Shown here: in pieces, positions 38,674 to 45,031 of the stretch
How the letters are laid out: the number at the start of each line of letters is the position of its first letter
Position numbering within the stretch: position 1 is the first letter of the stretch
Source of the DNA: a virus
DNA length: 48,849 bases
IMG/VR virus record: IMGVR_UViG_3300005578_000006
Coordinates: 1 to 48,849 of that record
Strand: one strand, 5' to 3'
The notes under the pieces: generated by a model
Seen by the model: the letters and a program-made list of their open reading frames with translations, nothing else
The model's database searches: none
What the model was told of the DNA's origin: nothing
Made by a program: the position numbers and the translations under genes

Positions 38674-40017
38674 GGGGTATTCCCTGTGAATTTCTCGGAT
38701 CAGTTCACGTGAGATGTCCACGCCGTTGATGTCCGCCCACCGCTTCCCGATGAGACGGTCCTGGATGGTGTCGATGGTCTTGTCGGCGAGGATCTTGGTG
38801 ACGAGCACCTTCTGCTTCTGCCCACGGCGCTTCTGTCGTGCGATGGCCTGGTAGTTGTCACCGGGCAGGTCACTCGCCTCGAGGAAGATGCAACGGCGTC
38901 CCGCCTGGAGGTTCGCTCCCTCCTTCAGCTTGCTGATCGTGGCGACGATGACCGCATCCGGGTTCTCGTTGTAGGCGATGAACGCCTCGTCAACCTTCGA
39001 TGGAGCTGTTCCACCGTGCACCACGTAGACGTGCTTCCGCTGCTTGCGGATCGCCTCCGCCGCGTACTCCGCACTGTCTCGGAACCAGCACCAGACGACA
39101 CAACGCTCGTTGCCGGAGTCCTCCAGCTTCCCGAGCATCGCCTCGATCTTGGGCTTGGACGCCGTGGGTGGGAGCGTTGCCATCTGCCGCAGCTTCGTGA
39201 CGAGGGCACCGCCGGAGTCGAAGTCGAGTGGTGACGCCATGTCCGGATGATCCAGCACGTACGTCTTGCGCGCCTCACGCATTGCCTTGAGCACAGAGGG
39301 TGGCATGTCGACCTTGATCGTGGTGGTGATGTGTTCGAGGTCCGCAAGCTCTGGGATGGTCGACGCCATACGCCGGATGGAGTACCGAGACATCAGCTCG
39401 GCGAACTCGCGCGGGTTGATCAGCCTACCGATCACCCGGTCCCACGGCGTGACCTCGACGTGGCAGTGTCGCTCAACGAACGACCAGTAGCTGCGGAACA
39501 TCTGACGGTCGATGCGGTGCAGGAACGGCCAGAGGTCTCCCCCGTCTCGAACGAGCGGTGTGCCCGTCAGGTCCCAGAACGGAGTGTTGCGGTTCTTGCT
39601 CTCGACGTTCTGGGTCTTGAACACAGCCTTGGTCCACTGCGAGTTGCGACCACGCATGCGGTGTGCCTCGTCGAAGACGTACCGACCCCACTTGCGCTTC
39701 GTTAGCACAGGGTAGGAGTGCCACGCGTTGTACGTCGACAGGATGAAGTCCGCGTTGGACTCGTACACGGCTTGTCGACGAGGGCGTTCACCGTCAGCTA
39801 CCGCCACCTGCGCATTCGGCTGCCAGGCAAGGATCTCGCGACGCCAGTTACCCAACAGGTACGCGGGAGCTGTGACCAAACATGGAAACTGGGCAGACCG
39901 CACAGTAGCCTCGACCGCTACCGCCGTCTTGCCCAGACCCATCTCGTCAAACAGCCCGTACCTCTCTTTGGCCAGCAGGCGTTCCATCGCCTTGACCTGG
40001 TACGGTGAGAGCTCCAC
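38668..40017 (-). CDS. SNF2-like superfamily 2 helicase
   Basis: 449 residues, GTG with GGAGGGG and TAGTG overlap. Helicase motifs are DEMGLGKT (I), a GRYVFDEAHR (II), WDLTGTPLV (III), CVVWCWFRDSAEYAAEAIR (IV), VATISKLKEGANLQAGRR (V) and QAIARQKRRGQ (VI). SNF2-type phage helicases remodel DNA or displace proteins during replication and repair. Compact, without extra domains. Confidence 0.88.
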   Translation of the reverse strand: MELSPYQVKAMERLLAKERYGLFDEMGLGKTAVAVEATVRSAQFPCLVTAPAYLLGNWRREILAWQPNAQVAVADGERPRRQAVYESNADFILSTYNAWHSYPVLTKRKWGRYVFDEAHRMRGRNSQWTKAVFKTQNVESKNRNTPFWDLTGTPLVRDGGDLWPFLHRIDRQMFRSYWSFVERHCHVEVTPWDRVIGRLINPREFAELMSRYSIRRMASTIPELADLEHITTTIKVDMPPSVLKAMREARKTYVLDHPDMASPLDFDSGGALVTKLRQMATLPPTASKPKIEAMLGKLEDSGNERCVVWCWFRDSAEYAAEAIRKQRKHVYVVHGGTAPSKVDEAFIAYNENPDAVIVATISKLKEGANLQAGRRCIFLEASDLPGDNYQAIARQKRRGQKQKVLVTKILADKTIDTIQDRLIGKRWADINGVDISRELIREIHREYPL

Positions 40018-40196
40018 TACCCCTCCAGCATCTCAGCCAGCTCCGCTTGGATGATGGCCATCGCCCGTCTCACATCCGGATGGGTGCCACTCACACGCAT
40101 CCGGAGACCCTTCCCGTACTCTTTGATCTGCTCCAGCTTGGCCTCCAGCTCTCGGCGCTTGCACCGATCGCACTCCGGCCCACAGGGAGTCTCCAT
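40017..40196 (-). CDS. Small Cys and coiled-coil protein (59 aa)
   Basis: ATG behind GGAGGAG, TGATG overlap upstream and TAGTG overlap with the helicase. CGPECDRCKRRELEA gives three Cys in a short loop, then coiled-coil helices (AKLEQIKEYGKGLRMR, RRAMAIIQAELAEML). Possibly a helicase accessory by position. Confidence 0.6.
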   Translation of the reverse strand: METPCGPECDRCKRRELEAKLEQIKEYGKGLRMRVSGTHPDVRRAMAIIQAELAEMLEG

Positions 40197-40405
40197 CAGA
40201 TGGACTCCTCCACGTGCAGCTCGAGAACCTTCTGCACTCTCTCGAGGGCGGTGTTCAGGGAGTTCGTCTGTGTCTTGTAGTTGAGCACCTCCAGCGCCGT
40301 TCTCTCCGTCGGTGCCGAGATGCGGACACCGCGGTCGATCTTCTCCGGCTGGGGTCCGGTCACCTCTTCGATGTAGACCCGAACGTTGTAGTGACGTTGG
40401 ACCAT
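40196..40405 (-). CDS. Small hypothetical protein (69 aa)
   Basis: ATG behind AAGGAGCTGATC. First half beta (QRHYNVRVYIEEVTGPQPEK), second half a long helix (KTQTNSLNTALERVQKVLEL). No family. Co-translated with the next gene (TGATG). Confidence 0.6.
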   Translation of the reverse strand: MVQRHYNVRVYIEEVTGPQPEKIDRGVRISAPTERTALEVLNYKTQTNSLNTALERVQKVLELHVEESI

Positions 40406-40407
40406 GA

Positions 40408-40545
40408 TCAGCTCCTTGGGCAGGTGTACAGCGCGGTGCTCCAGCACACATCGGATACCGGCGGGTTGTACTCGATCGCTGCCGCCGTTCCCCACACCAG
40501 TAACGCTGCGGTCACGATGCCAACGGCGACCCTCACACTCCTCAC
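40408..40545 (-). CDS. Secreted or membrane microprotein (45 aa)
   Basis: GTG overlapping the upstream stop (GTGA), SD GGGAGGTGA. N-terminal signal- or span-like helix (VAVGIVTAALLVWGTAAA) after two Arg, then a short polar part with two Cys (SDVCWSTALYTCPRS) that could form a disulphide outside the membrane. Role unknown. Confidence 0.55.
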   Translation of the reverse strand: MRSVRVAVGIVTAALLVWGTAAAIEYNPPVSDVCWSTALYTCPRS

Positions 40546-40889
40546 GTCTGACTCACCTCCCTCGCTCCGTCGATGTCCTGGATCCACCTCACGCACACGG
40601 CGGCGACCTGCACCAGCTCCGCTCTGAGCAGCTTCGGGTCCTTCTCCGCGAACGCCTCGAGCACCTCCTCCTCGAGGACGTGCTGCCACGTCAAACTGCC
40701 GGCCTTGCCGTACGCGTCGTTCAAGATCTTCTGGGTGTTGGCCTTGTTCCGCCAGAGACCCTTACCGGTGCCATCGCACAGGTGCTGGTCCGGGAACTTC
40801 AACTCCTGTTCGATCCTCTCCTGTCGGATGTCACGGTCGATGTTGTCCATCCCGTACATCGCACCCGCCAACTTGACGACGTCGGTCAT
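40542..40889 (-). CDS. MazG-like NTP pyrophosphohydrolase
   Basis: 115 residues, ATGA overlap with the upstream gene. The C-terminal half follows MazG-type all-alpha NTP-PPases: LTWQHVLEEEVLEAFAEKDP and LLRAELVQVAAVCVRWIQDI, with the metal-binding Glu cluster (EEE...E) and a second acidic helix. Such enzymes hydrolyse NTPs or dNTPs and could clear unmodified or damaged nucleotides. Length suits the family. A CACCTGTGC copy is inside. Confidence 0.62.
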   Translation of the reverse strand: MTDVVKLAGAMYGMDNIDRDIRQERIEQELKFPDQHLCDGTGKGLWRNKANTQKILNDAYGKAGSLTWQHVLEEEVLEAFAEKDPKLLRAELVQVAAVCVRWIQDIDGAREVSQT

Positions 40890-41185
40890 CCCTCTACCAC
40901 CCTCCGGATCCCCTCACGGACCTCCGAGATCCGCTGAGAGACGCTCTGGTACCCGGCAACGAGTACAACCTGACGGACGAGCTCGTCGACGTCCTTGAGC
41001 AGCTCATCGGCCAGCTTGATGACGTCGGTCAGTTCGGTGACGTGGTCGTTGAGCTCCTCGTTGGTGTCCTCGATCGCCTCGACGTCGTCAGCGAGGTCGT
41101 CCAGCTCCGGCAGAGCGTCGACGATGTCCTCCGCCTCCCTGGCATCGACCATCCACGTCGCCAGTCGGTTGTACAAGTCTCCCAT
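40886..41185 (-). CDS. Coiled-coil protein (99 aa)
   Basis: TGATG overlap upstream and ATGA downstream. Almost entirely helical and acidic (DDLADDVEAIEDTNEELNDH, VTELTDVIKLADELLKDVDE), so an elongated coiled-coil dimer is likely. No family. Co-translation with the MazG-like enzyme suggests a partner role. Confidence 0.6.
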   Translation of the reverse strand: MGDLYNRLATWMVDAREAEDIVDALPELDDLADDVEAIEDTNEELNDHVTELTDVIKLADELLKDVDELVRQVVLVAGYQSVSQRISEVREGIRRVVEG

Positions 41186-41343
41186 CAGTCGTCCACCTTC
41201 TCGACCTCGACACTGTCGACGTCGATCTCGTTGGCCTCCGCGTCCTCCAGGTACCCGATCTCGGAGATCTCCGAGGCCGCCGCTCGAGCGCCCTCCTCAC
41301 TGACGTAGTCCGACAGGTCGACGATCAGCCTGTAGTGTGCCAT
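41185..41343 (-). CDS. Small acidic protein (52 aa)
   Basis: ATG with GGAGCG before it. The first strand HYRLIVDLSDYVSE is followed by a helix GARAAASEISEI and a very acidic end (EDAEANEIDVDSVEVEKVDD). TGATG overlap with the next gene. It is the first protein gene after the structured RNA region. Confidence 0.58.
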   Translation of the reverse strand: MAHYRLIVDLSDYVSEEGARAAASEISEIGYLEDAEANEIDVDSVEVEKVDD

Positions 41344-41399
41344 CTCGCTCCAATCAGTTTGGGTTCGTACCCCACCCCTGTGCGAACGATTCCCTTCAC

Positions 41400-41745
41400 C
41401 TCAGCCAAGAGGGGTTAGCCAAGGTCTGCCAGGTTAACGGGTACGTCGGACTTTACGCAGCTCCCTCTCCGACAAGGGACGAGAACGCTTACACCGTTCT
41501 CGTACGCTAGGGCACACTTCCGTGTGTCGTACCCTAGTGTGGTGACCGGACTCGAACCGGTTGACGATCCTAGCGTGGGCTTCCCCTCCCACTCTCGCAC
41601 CACTCCACTCGCCGCGCGCTGAGTCTCGGGAGCACCTTCCGGGTGCATCTCAGCGGCTGCGGGTCATTCCGCCGATCGAGGCCACGGACGTGGTATGAGC
41701 GCCTGCTCTCGCGACGACCACACCAAGTCCGTTCGGCCGCGACCT
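41400..41745 (-). ncRNA. Structured non-coding region with tRNA-like element
   Basis: No protein gene fits the 404 bases between 41344 and 41747. Instead there is a chain of inverted repeats: GTCGGA/TCCGAC; ACGAGAACG/CGTTCTCGT (9 bp, 7-nt loop); CTAGGG-CACAC with TTCC loop and GTGTG, bulge, CCCTAG; GCTGAG-GCACC/GGTGC-CTCAGC; CGGAC-GTGGT/ACCAC-GTCCG. Between them a minus-strand T-arm (ACCGG-TTCGAGT-CCGGT) is flanked by GTGGTG/CACCAC, as in a tRNA acceptor. The anticodon part cannot be folded normally, so a functional tRNA is unlikely. Confidence 0.5.
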
Positions 41746-41747
41746 CT

Positions 41748-42401
41748 TCAGGCCTCGGCGGCGACCGTCTCGACCTTCTTCTCCGGTGCCGGCGCGACGT
41801 AGGTCGGGATCTCGTCGACCAGCTCGACCGTGGTGCCGCGCACCGTCATCTCCTTGACCTGGTCGCCGGTACGCGGACGTCCCTTGACGTAGTGCGTCAC
41901 GCGCACCTTGAGGTAGGTGACGGCGGCCTTCTCCACGGTCCCGAGCACCTCGCCGTAGTTGCCCTTGATGTCGCCCTTGACGAAGACGACCTTGTGCCCC
42001 TTGGGGAACCGCTCGTGCAGCGGCGCCTCGACGGCCTTCTGCTCCAGCTTGTGGTCCGGCGTCGCCTCCGCCTCACCCTCGGCCGGCTGGGTGGCCTCGA
42101 CCGCCGCCGTCGGCTGCACCTCGGAGACCTCCGCCGGCGTGACCGTCTCGGCCTGCTCGGACTCGGCGTCCCAGTTGAACTCCTGCTCCTGCTCGTCACT
42201 CATGCCGTGCTCCTTCTCGTGAACGTCCAGTACGGTGTGGATCGCACAGGTGTGGCAGTATCTTGCTCCAACACGCACCCACGCCCTGTCGACTGTCGGG
42301 GAGAGGGAAGGGTCCTGCCGGACGGCTTCTTCGAGTGCCCAGAGCGTGTCCGCAGGTCTGAACTCCCGGCCACAACCGTTAGCTTCGCAACGGACCGACA
42401 C
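41748..42401 (-). CDS. Zn-finger plus KOW-like protein (217 aa)
   Basis: GTG behind AAGGAG. Residues 1-60 have two Cys pairs (RCEANGCGREF and YCHTCAIH), a likely zinc finger. About 67-125 is acidic and Ala/Glu-rich. About 130-195 is a small barrel (GHKVVFVKGDIKGNYGEVLG, VTYLKVRVTHYVKGRP) resembling KOW/SH3 folds. An internal ATG (residue 67, MSDEQEQEF) is preceded by GAAGGAG and could yield a separate 151-aa product. Function unknown. Confidence 0.65.
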   Translation of the reverse strand: MSVRCEANGCGREFRPADTLWALEEAVRQDPSLSPTVDRAWVRVGARYCHTCAIHTVLDVHEKEHGMSDEQEQEFNWDAESEQAETVTPAEVSEVQPTAAVEATQPAEGEAEATPDHKLEQKAVEAPLHERFPKGHKVVFVKGDIKGNYGEVLGTVEKAAVTYLKVRVTHYVKGRPRTGDQVKEMTVRGTTVELVDEIPTYVAPAPEKKVETVAAEA

Positions 42402-42427
42402 AGCACTCTCCTTCCCTCTCTATGTCA

Positions 42428-42456
42428 AGTATAATGTGTGTTCCCATCGAAATCAA
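42428..42456 (-). promoter_or_regulatory. Family B promoter
   Basis: On the minus strand: TTGATT, 17 bases, TATACT. Near-symmetric arms GTGTTCCC (42437-42444) and GGGAAACAC (42459-42467) surround the -35. Drives the 217-aa gene and probably the structured RNA and helicase genes behind it. Confidence 0.72.
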
Positions 42457-42480
42457 GCGGGAAACACATGGTTTTACGAC

Positions 42481-42545
42481 GATTTACGGACGGTTCGTAC
42501 TTGCGCAACGTATATGTCACAGTTCGTACGAACCATCCGTAAATC
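42481..42545. repeat. Large inverted repeat of two opposed family A-like boxes
   Basis: Arms of 20 bases (42481-42500 and 42526-42545; 19 of 20 pair) around a 25-nt loop. Each arm reads GTACGAACC-TCCGTAAATC outward, which resembles the spacer and -10 of family A. It lies four bases after the stop of the leftward membrane gene and before the next promoter. It could be a bidirectional operator or a U-less terminator. Confidence 0.6.
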
Positions 42546-42548
42546 GGG

Positions 42549-42746
42549 TTAGAGCGTGTTGATGATGGCCACAACGACGTGACAGCTGATGTACAGGGTG
42601 GAGAACAGCAGGAAGCCGAAGATCCAGCACCCGCTCTTCTTCTTGGCCGGCTTCGAACCGCGTCGGCTCTTCCACGTCGGCTGTTGCCGGTTGTACGCAC
42701 CACGCATGAACCGGTCGTCCCCTCGGCCCAGGTCGTGATCCGCCAC
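42549..42746 (-). CDS. C-tail membrane protein (65 aa)
   Basis: GTG sharing a base with the upstream TAG (TAGTG). Polar, basic first 38 residues (RQQPTWKSRRGSKPAKKKSG), then one hydrophobic helix (CWIFGFLLFSTLYISCHVVV) ending I-I-N-T-L. Topology: basic domain inside, C-terminal anchor. Role unknown. Confidence 0.6.
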   Translation of the reverse strand: MADHDLGRGDDRFMRGAYNRQQPTWKSRRGSKPAKKKSGCWIFGFLLFSTLYISCHVVVAIINTL

Positions 42747-42943
42747 TACACGACCCCCAGTGCGACGTTGAGGAACGCGAACGTCCAGGCACCGATCTCC
42801 AGCAGCTGCGTCTTGCAGCTCCGACCCATCGGGTTACGCACTTCCTGCATCGCCACCACGTCACGCACAGCCGCGTGGTTGTCCATCTCGTACTTGGACA
42901 GCCCCGCCGGATCGTGCGTCTCCCAGTACTCCGATTCGGTCAT
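42746..42943 (-). CDS. C-tail membrane protein (65 aa)
   Basis: ATG behind GGAAGGTGTGACC. Acidic/helical first 45 residues (TESEYWETHDPAGLSKYEM) and a C-terminal hydrophobic segment (LLEIGAWTFAFLNVALGVV) that ends the protein, so it is tail-anchored. Coupled to the next membrane gene by TAGTG; the two may form a pair. Confidence 0.6.
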   Translation of the reverse strand: MTESEYWETHDPAGLSKYEMDNHAAVRDVVAMQEVRNPMGRSCKTQLLEIGAWTFAFLNVALGVV

Positions 42944-42959
42944 GGTCACACCTTCCCCA

Positions 42960-43208
42960 TCAGTTGTACCCCAGTTGGATTCCACCGTCGAAGTGCTGAC
43001 CCTGAATCGCGCTGCCGGTCACCGGACCGCTGATCGTGTTGGTCGCACCACCGGACTTCCGCTTGCCTACTCGCGGGTCGACGTACTCCTTCGTTGACAG
43101 GACGCAGTAGTCCAACGGACCCTGCTCGCGCTCGCACAGGTCGATGAAGTCAAGCATCTCGTCCCGAGATGAGAACTCGACGATCAACTTCCGGTTCTCA
43201 TGCTCCAC
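42960..43208 (-). CDS. Small protein with amyloid-like (RHIM/BASS-type) motif (82 aa)
   Basis: GTG behind GGGAGGCACGACA. Residues 1-50 form an alpha/beta domain (NRKLIVEFSSRDEMLDFIDL) without a known family. Residues ~56-80 read NTISGPVTGSAIQG and then a FDGGIQLG end. This matches the pattern (N-x-I/V-S-G-x-V-x-G-x3-Q-x5-GG) of actinobacterial NLR-associated amyloid signalling motifs, relatives of the RHIM with its V/I-Q-x-G core. In hosts such motifs pass activation from a sensor to a cell-death effector. A phage copy could be a decoy. The match is by eye. Confidence 0.62.
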   Translation of the reverse strand: MEHENRKLIVEFSSRDEMLDFIDLCEREQGPLDYCVLSTKEYVDPRVGKRKSGGATNTISGPVTGSAIQGQHFDGGIQLGYN

Positions 43209-43281
43209 TGTCGTGCCTCCCAGCCATCCGGAAGCCCCACACGAGCAGGGCACCACCCACCACGAACCCGATCCACCACAC
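43198..43281 (-). CDS. Membrane microprotein (27 aa)
   Basis: GTG behind GGAGGCCTGAC. Almost the whole peptide is one hydrophobic helix (WWIGFVVGGALLVWGF) with a short basic tail (RMAGRHD). It starts one base after the upstream stop and overlaps the next gene by 11 bases. Too small for family assignment. Confidence 0.48.
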   Translation of the reverse strand: MWWIGFVVGGALLVWGFRMAGRHDSGA

Positions 43282-43282
43282 G

Positions 43283-43561
43283 TCAGGCCTCCTTGCGCTT
43301 CGGGACGAACGGCCACAGCAGGATGACGGTCGCGACCAGGATCGCGACGCCCAGCTGCACGATCGTCGGCATGTCGTGCCTCGGCTCTTCCGTCGTGTCG
43401 TACTCGTTGTCGCCCCAGTAGCCGAAGTCGGCGTAGTCACCGTCGTCCCGGGAGCGGTCGTCGTTCACTTTCGGTCTCCTCAACAGTAGGTAGTTCACCG
43501 TCGGGTGGACGGCGGTCAACATGACCACGATCAGCACCACCGCCCACCCGGCGTCAGTCAT
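43283..43561 (-). CDS. Two-span membrane protein (92 aa)
   Basis: ATGA overlap with the upstream gene. Hydrophobic helices at about residues 5-27 (WAVVLIVVMLTAVHPTVNYL) and 66-86 (TIVQLGVAILVATVILLW), with an acidic, Tyr-rich loop between (DGDYADFGYWGDNEYD) and a basic end. Probably an early envelope protein, for example in superinfection exclusion; the role is a guess. Confidence 0.6.
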   Translation of the reverse strand: MTDAGWAVVLIVVMLTAVHPTVNYLLLRRPKVNDDRSRDDGDYADFGYWGDNEYDTTEEPRHDMPTIVQLGVAILVATVILLWPFVPKRKEA

Positions 43562-43806
43562 CGCCCACAGCTCTCGTTGACCCACCGCTGGTAGGCCTTC
43601 GGCGTCCGGGGCTTGGGCACGAACCAGTGGGTGGCCACGTTGACCGTTTCCATCACCATCTTGTGGCCGTGCAGCGTGCGGGTGTCGCACCTGGAACCGT
43701 CGTCCTGGTGGACCACGATCGCCGCGTAGGCCTTCGAACCCTTCGGCAACTCCTTCGCCCAGAAGAAGACGCCTCGGCGGTGGTAGCACTTCACTCGGTG
43801 CGACAT
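43558..43806 (-). CDS. Small hypothetical protein (82 aa)
   Basis: ATG behind AGGAGGAACC. A basic, compact sequence (RVKCYHRRGVFFWAKELPKG), with THWFVPKPRTPKAYQRWVNE toward the end. It resembles small actinophage early proteins of unknown role. It follows a terminator-like hairpin, so it may rely on read-through. Confidence 0.6.
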   Translation of the reverse strand: MSHRVKCYHRRGVFFWAKELPKGSKAYAAIVVHQDDGSRCDTRTLHGHKMVMETVNVATHWFVPKPRTPKAYQRWVNESCGR

Positions 43807-43832
43807 GGTTCCTCCTCGTTGGGTATGCCGCC

Positions 43833-43856
43833 AAAAGGCCGACCCGTAGGCCGGCC
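43833..43856 (-). terminator. Terminator-like hairpin
   Basis: On the minus strand: GGCCG, 10-nt loop, CGGCC, then TTTT. It lies between the stop of the 78-aa gene and the next SD. The stem is short, so attenuation rather than full termination is likely. Confidence 0.4.
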
Positions 43857-43872
43857 GATTGGTTGTGGTCCG

Positions 43873-44109
43873 TCAGTCCTCCGTCTCCGTCTCCATGTCC
43901 TTCCACAACTCATCCCAGCACGCGGGGTGCGTCCCGGTCAGGATCTGCTCTCGAACGTCGGCCGACACGCTCGGCATCGCCGTCTGGATGTACGGTCCGC
44001 GGCCGTGGTCCCACCTGGCGAACTCCTCCGCCGGAACCTGCACCTCTCCTCCTTGCCCGCACATGGTGCACGTGTCCGTGGTCACCGTCACCATCTTGAC
44101 GTTCGTCAT
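43873..44109 (-). CDS. Conserved actinophage early protein (78 aa)
   Basis: ATG behind AGGAGCGGGAG. Pattern C-x2-C (DTCTMCGQGGEV), VPAEEFARWDHGRGPYIQ and MPSVSADVREQILTGTHPAC, a short protein type found repeatedly in actinophage early regions. One zinc could be bound by the Cys and His residues. Role unknown. Confidence 0.65.
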   Translation of the reverse strand: MTNVKMVTVTTDTCTMCGQGGEVQVPAEEFARWDHGRGPYIQTAMPSVSADVREQILTGTHPACWDELWKDMETETED

Positions 44110-44119
44110 CTCCCGCTCC

Positions 44120-44371
44120 TCAGTCGCAGTTGCACGAACCGGACGTGCTCTTCTTGGTCCAGCAGGTCTCGCAGGTCTCGTGCTGGAGGTACAGCTTCGC
44201 GTAGTCGACGCCCTCGACGACGTCCTCCGCGCTGACTCCGTCCGACTTCCACACCTTCCTCTTCGGCAGGTCGTTCCCCAGCTGGGCCAACCTCACGGCG
44301 TTCAGCGCACCACCGTCCGGCAGCTCCGCGAACGTGAAGACACCCTTGAAGTCGATCGTGATGCCGGCCAT
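44120..44371 (-). CDS. Small Cys-tail protein (83 aa)
   Basis: ATG at 44371 has CGGAGGT five bases before it and lies 36 nt after the promoter start; the GTG at 44407 would sit at the transcript start. Beta/helix core (ITIDFKGVFTFAELPDGGAL, NAVRLAQLGNDLPKRK) and a Cys-rich end (HETCETCWTKKSTSGSCNC) for a zinc site. No family. Confidence 0.6.
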   Translation of the reverse strand: MAGITIDFKGVFTFAELPDGGALNAVRLAQLGNDLPKRKVWKSDGVSAEDVVEGVDYAKLYLQHETCETCWTKKSTSGSCNCD

Positions 44372-44413
44372 CTGGACCTCCGTGATGAGAGCGTGTTGGT
44401 TGCTCACTACTTA

Positions 44414-44442
44414 TAGTATATGATGGCTACCACGGTCTTGAT
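44414..44442 (-). promoter_or_regulatory. Family B promoter
   Basis: On the minus strand: TATCAA, 17 bases, TATACT-ATAAGTAGTGAG. The -35 context CCCCTTATCAAG and the downstream ATAAGTAG are identical in the copy at 45032. Drives genes from 44371 to 42549. Confidence 0.75.
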
Positions 44443-44473
44443 AAGGGGTTCCACCAAAGTTTCCCCAGAACTT

Positions 44474-44701
44474 TTACGGGTTCCAGATCGTCACCGGAAA
44501 GGTGTCCTCCACGACGTGACCGTCGGTTCGCACCCAGACCTCGTCGCCGTGAGTGGCGGTACGCCGATTGGCGAGGTAGTGCACGAAGATGTTGCCGGAA
44601 GCCCACCACTGCACTCGCCACAGCCGAATGCCCTCGGTGATCTCGACGATCTGGACGTCCAGCGAGGACTCAATCTCCTTGATGATCACCGGATCGTTCA
44701 C
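44474..44701 (-). CDS. Small beta-rich protein (75 aa)
   Basis: GTG overlapping the upstream stop (GTGA) with GGAG six bases away. Helix then strands (PVIIKEIESSLDVQIVEITE, IRLWRVQWWASGNIFVHYL, EVWVRTDGHVVEDTFPVTIW). No family. Confidence 0.6.
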   Translation of the reverse strand: MNDPVIIKEIESSLDVQIVEITEGIRLWRVQWWASGNIFVHYLANRRTATHGDEVWVRTDGHVVEDTFPVTIWNP

Positions 44702-44991
44702 TCGACGACTCCGTTCCGCCGCTTGGCCACCGTCCGGGCGGATGTCTCCCAACCCGTTGCGGAGTACGCGTACTCGGTCCGTACCCCCGTCAGGTACATG
44801 AGCCACTCCGACGACTGCACCAGCCGCCACAACTTCGACGGGTTGTGCTCCGTCTGGGGCTCGACGACGATCCACTCCTCCTGTGCGATCGGTGTCACCG
44901 TTGCGACACCCTCAGCGGTGATCGGCATGTCGTTCAGCCACAACATGCTAGTGGTGTCGTCGTCCTCGATCATCACCACGAACGCTCGCAT
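44698..44991 (-). CDS. Hypothetical protein (97 aa)
   Basis: ATG behind AAGGAGTGCGAG, 34 nt after its promoter. Beta-rich start (RAFVVMIEDDDTTSMLWL, VATVTPIAQEEWIVVEPQ), helix PSKLWRLVQSSEWLMYL, polar end. No family. Pairs with the next 75-aa gene in a short two-gene unit. Confidence 0.62.
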   Translation of the reverse strand: MRAFVVMIEDDDTTSMLWLNDMPITAEGVATVTPIAQEEWIVVEPQTEHNPSKLWRLVQSSEWLMYLTGVRTEYAYSATGWETSARTVAKRRNGVVE

Positions 44992-45031
44992 CTCGCACTC
45001 CTTCGGCTGGTCTTGGTTGCACGCTACTTAT

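Larger units (their letters stand above)
6345..42252. repeat. Dispersed CACCTGTGC motif (15 exact copies)
   Basis: Forward copies begin at 6345, 13123, 14704, 17254, 22028, 24472, 30350, 32440, 33533, 36469 and 36864; inverted copies at 29720, 37054, 40776 and 42244. Many one-base variants (CCCCTGTGC, TCCTGTGC) exist. The next base is usually A or G; copies at 13123 and 17254 share the extension AAAACG. All three reading frames are used, so the constraint is at DNA level. Confidence 0.6.

Noticed and set aside
41535-41605. Functional tRNA gene on the minus strand
   Set aside because: T-arm and acceptor are present, but D-arm and a 5-bp anticodon stem cannot be formed and the length is too short. 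Kept only as part of a structured region.
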